A stretch of 64,000 bases of DNA from an uncultured Bacteroidia bacterium (GTDB lineage Bacteria > Bacteroidota > Bacteroidia > Bacteroidales > UBA932). A program made the translations under genes and the position numbers. Below the pieces are notes generated by a model, which saw nothing but the letters and a program-made list of their open reading frames with translations, was not told where the DNA came from and did no database searches. Shown piece after piece: positions 58,857 through 64,000 of this stretch (the first letter of the stretch is position 1; every line of letters begins with the position of its first letter). The stretch is from NCBI GenBank assembly GCA_902762655.1, contig CACWOZ010000002.1:1-64000 (forward strand), read 5' to 3'.

Positions 58857-60245
58857 TTATTTGATTGTGAATGCTGTTTCTTTGATGATTTCAGATACTG
58901 TGGGGTGAGGGAATACGACCTCTTTGAGCTGCTCGAGCGTCATTTCCTGCTCGATTGCGATGCAGGCAGCGTTGATGATCTCGGAGCAGGGATTACCCAT
59001 CATGTGTACGCCGAGTACCTCGTGGTATTTGGCGCCGACGATAATCTTGCAGATGCCATCTCCGCGCTCGTTTTCTGCTACGAAGCGCCCGGAATAAGCC
59101 ATAGGGAGCTTGACTACTTTGTAATCGATGCCCTTCTTCTTGGCCTCTTCTTCGGTGATTCCTGTGCCGGCCACTTCCGGATTGGTGTAGACCACACCTG
59201 GGATTGCGTTGTATCGCATATGGTCCTTCTTGCCGAGAATATTGTTAACTGCGACTTCTCCTTCGCGGGATGCGGTGTGGGCAAGCATGGAGAATCCAGT
59301 CACGTCACCTGCCGCGTATACGCCGGGGATGTTGGTACGCATATGCTCGTCCACCTTGATGCCGTAAGGACGGCCGGCAGGGTTGAGGGCGAGTTCAACG
59401 CCGAGATTTTCGAGGCCGAAGCCCTGCAGGTTCGCACGGCGGCCGACGCTGACGAGTATCTTGTCGCCGGAGACTCGCTGTACCTTTCCTTCGGGGTCTT
59501 CATAGACTACAGTATTGCCTTCGATTCCAGTGACCTTGCACTTGAGGCAGAAGTTGATTCCGCGCTTCTCGTAGGTCTTCTGGAGCATAGAGCTGATTTC
59601 GTCATCGAGGGGGCCGAGGATCTTGGGAAGCATCTCCACTACTGTCACCTTCGTTCCGAGGGTGCTGTAAAATGCTGCGAATTCCATTCCGATAACACCT
59701 CCGCCGATGACCACAAGTTCCTTGGGCTGTTCTTCAAGGGCGAGGATTTCACGGTTTGTAACGATAACGTCGCCTGCTTCTTTAAGGCCGGGGAAAGGAG
59801 GAACGGCTGCTTCTGAACCTGTGCAGATGAGAAGGTTCTTCGCGGTGTAGGTTTCTCCTGCAGACTTGATGGTGATGCCTTCCGCTCCGCGGCCTTCGAT
59901 TACGGCCTCTTCGGCAACTACGTTGACCTTGTTAGCTTTCATCGCGGCCTTGACGCCGGCGACGAGTTTCTTGACTACCTTGTTCTTGCGGGCTACGATC
60001 TCTTCGTACTTGAATGAAGGGTTCTCGGTGTACACGCCGTAGTGGTCGCCTTCCTTTGCATAATTGTAGACCTTGGCGCTGTAGAGCAGGGTCTTGGTGG
60101 GGATGCAACCTTCGTTGAGGCAGACACCGCCCAGGTTCTTGCGTTCGAACAGCACTGTGCTGAGACCCTCGGCTCCGGCCCTCTCTGCAGCCACATAGCC
60201 GCCCGGGCCTCCGCCGATGATCGCTAAATCAAAAATCTGTTCCAT
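58857..60245 (-). CDS. lpdA: Dihydrolipoyl dehydrogenase (E3)
   Basis: A 462-residue flavoprotein that reoxidises the E2 dihydrolipoyl group with NAD. GGGPGGYVAAERA binds FAD, GGVCLNEGCIPTKT holds the redox disulfide, GGGVIGMEFAAFY binds NAD, and the C-terminal HPTVSEIIKE has the catalytic His. It lies between E2 and E1 in the same operon. Confidence 0.96.
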   Translation of the reverse strand: MEQIFDLAIIGGGPGGYVAAERAGAEGLSTVLFERKNLGGVCLNEGCIPTKTLLYSAKVYNYAKEGDHYGVYTENPSFKYEEIVARKNKVVKKLVAGVKAAMKANKVNVVAEEAVIEGRGAEGITIKSAGETYTAKNLLICTGSEAAVPPFPGLKEAGDVIVTNREILALEEQPKELVVIGGGVIGMEFAAFYSTLGTKVTVVEMLPKILGPLDDEISSMLQKTYEKRGINFCLKCKVTGIEGNTVVYEDPEGKVQRVSGDKILVSVGRRANLQGFGLENLGVELALNPAGRPYGIKVDEHMRTNIPGVYAAGDVTGFSMLAHTASREGEVAVNNILGKKDHMRYNAIPGVVYTNPEVAGTGITEEEAKKKGIDYKVVKLPMAYSGRFVAENERGDGICKIIVGAKYHEVLGVHMMGNPCSEIINAACIAIEQEMTLEQLKEVVFPHPTVSEIIKETAFTIK

Positions 60246-60259
60246 ATATTTGTTACTAA

Positions 60260-60299
60260 GTTTTATTGCTATTCCGGTAGTTTTATTGTCATTCCGGAG
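60260..60299. repeat. 20-bp tandem duplication between E2 and E3 genes
   Basis: Two adjacent 20-bp units (60260-60279, 60280-60299) agree at 17 of 20 positions (GTTTTATTGYYATTCCGGWR). They occupy most of the 58-nt gap, and the second ends in the palindrome ATTCCGGAGGAAT. Confidence 0.6.
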
Positions 60300-60303
60300 G
60301 AAT

Positions 60304-61698
60304 CTAGAACTCTACCTCAAGTGTCTCGATCTCCGTAGCAACCTGTTTCAAGAAACGGGTTGCTTCGCCGCCATCGATTGCACGGTGGTCGTAAGTAAGG
60401 CTGAGGCCGAGATAAGGCACGAATGCATAGACTCCTGCGCCGAGGTCCTTTGGCCTTGCGACGATTGTTCCGACCCCGAGGATGGCGCTCTGGGGAACGT
60501 TGATGATGGGGGTGAACCACTCGACTCCGTATCCGCCGAGGTTGGAAACAGTGAAGCTTCCGGCTTCGCTGGCAAGAAGATCAGGGTTGAAAGAACCCTT
60601 CTTGCAGGCATCGGCTGCTTTCTTCAGTTCCTTGCTGAGGCCTATGATATTGAGTTCGTCGGCATTCTTGATTACGGGAACCATCAGGCCACGCTCCGTA
60701 TCGACAGCGCAACCGAGGTTGACGGTCTTGAAGATGCGCATGGCATCGCCGAGGCAGTGCGAGTTGATGTTCGGGAATTTCTGCAGGGCTTTGATTACTG
60801 CGAAGCATACAAAGTCGTTGATGGTGATGTTCGCATCGATCCTGCCTTCTTCGAGGGCCTTCTTCGCCTTCTTGCGTAGAGCCTGTATCCTGCGGGCGTC
60901 GGCTCCGAGCATGTGGGTGAGCTGTGCAGAATTCTGCAGTGAATTGTACATACTCTTTGCAATGAGTTTGCGCATGTTGCTCATCTTCACTACTTCGAAT
61001 TCTTCGCCTTCTCCGGCGATATCGGTGTGATTTGCCTTCCAGGTCTTGAGGTCGCCGCCCTTGACGGTGCCTGCAAGTCCGCTGCCTTCTCCGGCCACCA
61101 GTCCGCCTTCGGCCATCTTCGCCTTTGCGAGGCCGCTGAGTTTGCCCTGTGCAGCGGCTGCAGCCTCGACGTCACGTGCGATGATGCGTCCGTGAGGGCC
61201 GCTGCCGGCGACTGCGTCCAGGTTGACGCTCTTCTCTTCGGCAAGTTTACGTGCACGCGGAGATGCGGGTGCCCCGGGAACGGCGTTGACTGGAGCGGAA
61301 GGAGAGGAGGTTTCCTCTGAAGCCGCTGCCACCCTCGGCACGCTAAGAGGGGGGACCGCTCCGCTTTGCGGAGTGGTGGGGTCGAGCGGATGCGAGACGG
61401 CTGAAGAGGAATCACTCCTCTCCTGAACGCCTGCCGGCGCAAATTCGGCGAAAGACTCGCCGGGCTGACCGATCACCATAACGTTCTGCAGAACGGGAAT
61501 CTCATCGCCGTCTTTATAGAAAATGGCGAGAACGGTACCCTCTACCTGGGATTCTTCTTCAAAGGTGGCCTTGTCTGTTTCGTATCCGAAAAGGATATCG
61601 CCTACTTTGACGCTGTCACCAACTTTCTTCTTGAATTCGGAGACTATGCAGCTCTCCACTGACTGGCCCTGTTTGGGCATGATTACGACTTGTGCCAT
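60304..61698 (-). CDS. Dihydrolipoamide acyltransferase (E2)
   Basis: A 464-residue E2. The lipoyl domain (1-~78) carries the lipoylated Lys in YETDKATFEEE; a linker follows; the E3-binding domain is at ~140-175 (ASPRARKLAEEKSVN, GSGPHGRIIARDV); the catalytic domain (about 225-464) ends with SLTYDHRAIDGGEATRF, the HxxxDG active site. It accepts the acyl group from the fused E1 and transfers it to CoA. A 125-bp palindromic element (61300-61424) is inserted in frame in the first linker, residues ~92-133, where insertions are tolerated. First gene of the operon, with a -7 element at 61737. Confidence 0.93.
   Translation of the reverse strand: MAQVVIMPKQGQSVESCIVSEFKKKVGDSVKVGDILFGYETDKATFEEESQVEGTVLAIFYKDGDEIPVLQNVMVIGQPGESFAEFAPAGVQERSDSSSAVSHPLDPTTPQSGAVPPLSVPRVAAASEETSSPSAPVNAVPGAPASPRARKLAEEKSVNLDAVAGSGPHGRIIARDVEAAAAAQGKLSGLAKAKMAEGGLVAGEGSGLAGTVKGGDLKTWKANHTDIAGEGEEFEVVKMSNMRKLIAKSMYNSLQNSAQLTHMLGADARRIQALRKKAKKALEEGRIDANITINDFVCFAVIKALQKFPNINSHCLGDAMRIFKTVNLGCAVDTERGLMVPVIKNADELNIIGLSKELKKAADACKKGSFNPDLLASEAGSFTVSNLGGYGVEWFTPIINVPQSAILGVGTIVARPKDLGAGVYAFVPYLGLSLTYDHRAIDGGEATRFLKQVATEIETLEVEF
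61300..61424 (+). repeat. In-frame palindromic element, copy B
   Basis: Arms 61300-61325 and 61398-61424 are near-perfect inverted repeats (AGGAGAGGAG core and CTGAAGAGGA side). Inside is a 10-bp hairpin ACCGCTCCGC/GCGGAGTGGT (61355-61364, 61368-61377) flanked by G runs. As in copy A (plus strand) the order is arm, hairpin, GGGGTC, GAGAC, GAAGA(R)G, arm. Both strands are open in at least one frame. Confidence 0.8.
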
Positions 61699-61736
61699 TA
61701 TTATGTTTTGAATATTACACTTCTATTTCAAGTCAA

Positions 61737-61744
61737 CAAAATTA
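61737..61744 (-). promoter_or_regulatory. -7 element of the E2-E3-E1-sugar operon
   Basis: TAATTTTG on the minus strand fits TAnnTTTG, 38 nt before the E2 ATG at 61698. No other -7 match was found in the operon's internal gaps, so all eight genes may depend on it. Confidence 0.55.
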
Positions 61745-61828
61745 CTGAGAATCTGGCTGAACTGCAAATTTTGACCTCTGTCTGATATTTGATTTTTGGC
61801 AATTGGATTGTGATTTTTGAGATTTTGC

Positions 61829-61836
61829 TAACTTTG
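61829..61836 (+). promoter_or_regulatory. -7 element of gmk-nadD
   Basis: TAACTTTG fits TAnnTTTG, 17 nt before the gmk ATG at 61854, giving a leader of about 10 nt. Confidence 0.6.
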
Positions 61837-61853
61837 TGGAAACATTTCTTGTA

Positions 61854-62420
61854 ATGAGCAACAAAGTAGTCATCTTTTCGGCCCCCTCCGGTTCGGGGAA
61901 AAGCACCGTCGTGAATCATATTTTAGGGCTGCATCCGGAGATGGAATTCTCGGTCTCTGCTACATCCAGGCCCCCTCGCGGAACGGAGCAGGACGGGGTC
62001 GAGTATTATTTTCTCTCTGTTGAGGAATTCCGCCGCCGCATCGAGGAAGACGCTTTTGTCGAGTACGAACAGGTTTATGCCGGCCGTTATTATGGAACTT
62101 TGAAAAGTGAGGTGGAACGCATCTGGGCGAAGGGTCATGTAATCATCTTCGACGTGGATGTGAAAGGAGGAGTCAATCTCAAGAAATACTTCGGCGATGC
62201 CGCTCTCTCCGTGTTCATCAAGGCTCCGTCCGTAGAGGTTCTCAGGCAGCGCCTTATCGGTCGCGGAACCGATACCATGGAGGCAATCGAAGAGCGCGTC
62301 GCAAAGGCTTCTGAGGAACTTACATACGAAGATAAATTTGATTATGTGCTTGTAAATGACGATCTTTCAACTGCTTTTGCGGATGCAGAAAAGGTTGTCG
62401 ATGATTTCCTGTCGAAATGA
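61854..62420 (+). CDS. gmk: Guanylate kinase
   Basis: A 188-residue kinase making GDP from GMP. The P-loop is SAPSGSGKSTVVNH, SATSRPPRGTEQDGVEYYFL binds GMP, and EERVAKASEEL is the lid-adjacent helix. ATG 61854 (MSNKVVIF) starts the fold. It overlaps nadD by 4 nt. Confidence 0.96.
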   Translation: MSNKVVIFSAPSGSGKSTVVNHILGLHPEMEFSVSATSRPPRGTEQDGVEYYFLSVEEFRRRIEEDAFVEYEQVYAGRYYGTLKSEVERIWAKGHVIIFDVDVKGGVNLKKYFGDAALSVFIKAPSVEVLRQRLIGRGTDTMEAIEERVAKASEELTYEDKFDYVLVNDDLSTAFADAEKVVDDFLSK

Positions 62421-62986
62421 GAATCGCGGTCTATCCCGGATCCTTCGATCCTCTGCATATAGGGCATAAGGCCATCCTCGAATATTTGACCGGGGATGGC
62501 GGGTTCGACTGCACCTATCTGATAGTATCTCCCCAGAATCCATTCAAGGACCCGTCCAAGGCGATGAACGCCCGCAGGCGTTACGAGGCGGCATGTGCGG
62601 CAGTGGCAAGATACCCTTCTCTCAAAGTTCGCGTAGATGACATAGAGCTTGGGATGGATCCCCCGAATTATACCATAAGGACCCTGGACGCCCTGAAGGC
62701 GCGCGAGCCGGACAATACTTTCACACTTGTCATGGGTGCGGACAATCTTGAGGGACTACCCAGGTGGCGCTGTTCAAGGCGTATACTGTCTGAATATGAA
62801 ATCGCGGTTTATCCGCGTCCAGGCTATGATTCCGAGGCTCTGCTGGATGTACTTCGCGAGCACTGCCGCAAACGCCATATTGGATGCCACGTAACTTTGA
62901 TTAATGCTCCGCTGGTAAACCTCTCCTCCACCCGCATCCGCAAGGAACTCTCCCGCGGCCGCGACGTGTCGGCCCTGCTGATGTAG
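62417..62986 (+). CDS. nadD: Nicotinate-nucleotide adenylyltransferase
   Basis: A 189-residue nucleotidylyltransferase of NAD synthesis. GSFDPLHIGHKAI is the HxGH motif, MGADNLEGLPRWR binds the nucleotide and NLSSTRIRKELSRG is the C-terminal ISSTxxR signature. It is cotranscribed with gmk and ends 3 nt before the convergent corA stop. Confidence 0.95.
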   Translation: MRIAVYPGSFDPLHIGHKAILEYLTGDGGFDCTYLIVSPQNPFKDPSKAMNARRRYEAACAAVARYPSLKVRVDDIELGMDPPNYTIRTLDALKAREPDNTFTLVMGADNLEGLPRWRCSRRILSEYEIAVYPRPGYDSEALLDVLREHCRKRHIGCHVTLINAPLVNLSSTRIRKELSRGRDVSALLM

Positions 62987-62989
62987 GGA

Positions 62990-63937
62990 CTACAGCATCT
63001 TCTTCCGGTGGAATATCCACCATGCGGTAAAGACGATTGCAGCCATAACGGCGAGCAGGATAACCCAAGCCCAGCGCAAGCCATCCAGAGGCAGTTTCAC
63101 ATTCATTCCGTAGAAACTGGCCACCAGTGTTGCAGGCATCAGGAGCAACGAAATGAAAGTGAAGATTTTCATTATGCTGTTCTGGTCGAGATTGATGATT
63201 CCCAACACTGTATCCTGCAGGTATTCAAGCCTTTCGAACGTGAAATTCGTATGGTTGATGAGCGAACCGATATCCTGCAGCAGCACATTCAGTTTCGCAT
63301 CGTACACATCAGGTGTGCGCCCGCTCTTCAAAAGATTGGTAATCAAACGCTGTTTATCCACGATATTCTCGCGGACGAACATTGCATTCTCCTGTAACTG
63401 ATTGATGTCCAGGAGGAAGTCCTCGTTGATATCTTCTTTCTGGTTGATGCGTTTGCTGAACTGCGAGGTTTCCTTGGACATCAACTCGATGATATCGGCA
63501 TCAAGGTCGACACGCTGGTCCATGATGAACAGGAATACTGTCCATCCGCTTTTGAATTGGGCAGGACGTGCCTGGATGCGGCGCTGCAGCGATGTAAAGG
63601 ATCGCAGCGGAATTTCGCGCAAGGTAGTAAGCACATCTCCTGCCAGAGTGAAAGAAACAGGGTCGATTGCCATCTCGTCATCGGCTGGCGAGAGAAAGTT
63701 TGTATTGGCGAAAATCGCCACGTCGTTTTCAGAGAAACGGGATGAACTCTCAATCTCTTCGGCCGTCGCGCGGCTTTGGATCTCGGTGCCGAGAAATGCT
63801 TCAGTAGCACGCTTTTCATCTCCCGTTGGAGACAGGAGATCTATCCATAACACGTTCTCTTTGCCCAGCTTGGCAAAATCCGTTTCGTGCTGGCTTACGT
63901 TAATGTCAGCTCCTTGCCTGTAGAAAATGCTGATCAT
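62990..63937 (-). CDS. corA: CorA-type magnesium/cobalt transporter
   Basis: A 315-residue protein with a long cytoplasmic N-terminal domain and two C-terminal membrane helices (about 253-272 and 285-305). Between them YGMNVKLPL contains the GMN signature of the pore entrance. It forms pentameric Mg2+ channels in the inner membrane. No clear -7 element was found in the 63 bp to the window edge. Confidence 0.93.
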   Translation of the reverse strand: MISIFYRQGADINVSQHETDFAKLGKENVLWIDLLSPTGDEKRATEAFLGTEIQSRATAEEIESSSRFSENDVAIFANTNFLSPADDEMAIDPVSFTLAGDVLTTLREIPLRSFTSLQRRIQARPAQFKSGWTVFLFIMDQRVDLDADIIELMSKETSQFSKRINQKEDINEDFLLDINQLQENAMFVRENIVDKQRLITNLLKSGRTPDVYDAKLNVLLQDIGSLINHTNFTFERLEYLQDTVLGIINLDQNSIMKIFTFISLLLMPATLVASFYGMNVKLPLDGLRWAWVILLAVMAAIVFTAWWIFHRKKML

Positions 63938-64000
63938 TCCACTTCCAATTATGTTCCCGGCGCCCCTTAGGCGCTGGAAGGGTTAATATTTACGGGTTAG

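Noticed and set aside
60246-60253. TATATTTG on the plus strand near the lpdA start
   Set aside because: No plus-strand gene follows; it is inside the start region of a minus-strand gene and is taken as chance.
1-64000. CRISPR arrays, toxin-antitoxin pairs, restriction systems, transposases and prophage genes
   Set aside because: I looked for regular spaced repeats and for typical motifs of these systems and saw none that could be supported.

Overview
The window looks like a chromosomal segment of a Bacteroidota member, most likely an uncultured gut-type Bacteroidales lineage. The evidence is a recurring TAnnTTTG promoter element in front of most first genes, A-rich rather than Shine-Dalgarno leaders, and lineage-typical genes (DUF4199, DUF4295 beside L28/L33, DUF4296, DUF3575, a NigD-like lipoprotein, serine palmitoyltransferase, and the dcw order ending ftsQ-ftsA-ftsZ). 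Base composition is close to balanced. No CRISPR array, prophage, insertion sequence or restriction system was found. Most of the window is housekeeping; the unusual material is small structured DNA, one decayed island and a sugar/oxoacid operon.

Layout. 1-136: 3' end of a 5S rRNA and its terminator. 150-2505: BadF-type kinase facing a GT2/DUF4199 pair. 2564-13109: long + strand run (thrS, infC, rpmI, rplT, lepB, rpmB, rpmG, DUF4295, ftsY, pheT, DUF4296, radical SAM, deoC). 13096-16644: histidine phosphatase divergent from an HExxH metallopeptidase lipoprotein and a DUF3575 protein, with a nested inverted repeat between them. 16687-18354: tRNA-Leu(CAG), then a decayed MATE gene and a fragment of an NRPS condensation domain. 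18507-20899: NigD-like lipoprotein, ECF sigma factor and a membrane/beta-barrel partner. 20896-37718 (- strand): mraZ-rsmH-ftsL-ftsI-murE-mraY-murD-ftsW-murG-murC-ftsQ-ftsA-ftsZ-gltX-rpiB, with four 10-bp MraZ-type boxes upstream of mraZ. 37969-42554: radC, fba, an esterase, lplA and lysA. 42630-44964: phosphoribosyltransferase plus cytosine-type permease. 45092-48475: GNAT, PAP2 phosphatase lipoprotein, serine palmitoyltransferase and an SDR that is probably its 3-keto reductase. 48472-61698 (- strand): E2, E3, fused E1, PHP protein, fused class II aldolase/SDR, SorE-like dehydrogenase, TonB-dependent receptor and tandem class II aldolase. 61854-63937: gmk, nadD, corA.

How it fits together. 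The 48-62 kb operon joins an outer-membrane receptor, aldolases and dehydrogenases of a deoxysugar or ketose type, and a complete lipoyl-dependent 2-oxoacid dehydrogenase. It therefore reads as one catabolic route from an imported carbohydrate to an acyl-CoA; LplA at 40375 could lipoylate its E2. This operon carries four hairpins that share an 18-19 nt loop but have unrelated stems. Separately, two related palindromic elements of about 120 bp lie in frame inside linkers of two unrelated genes (19730-20899 and the E2 gene), in opposite orientation relative to coding. These two small-element families are the best candidates for something undescribed.
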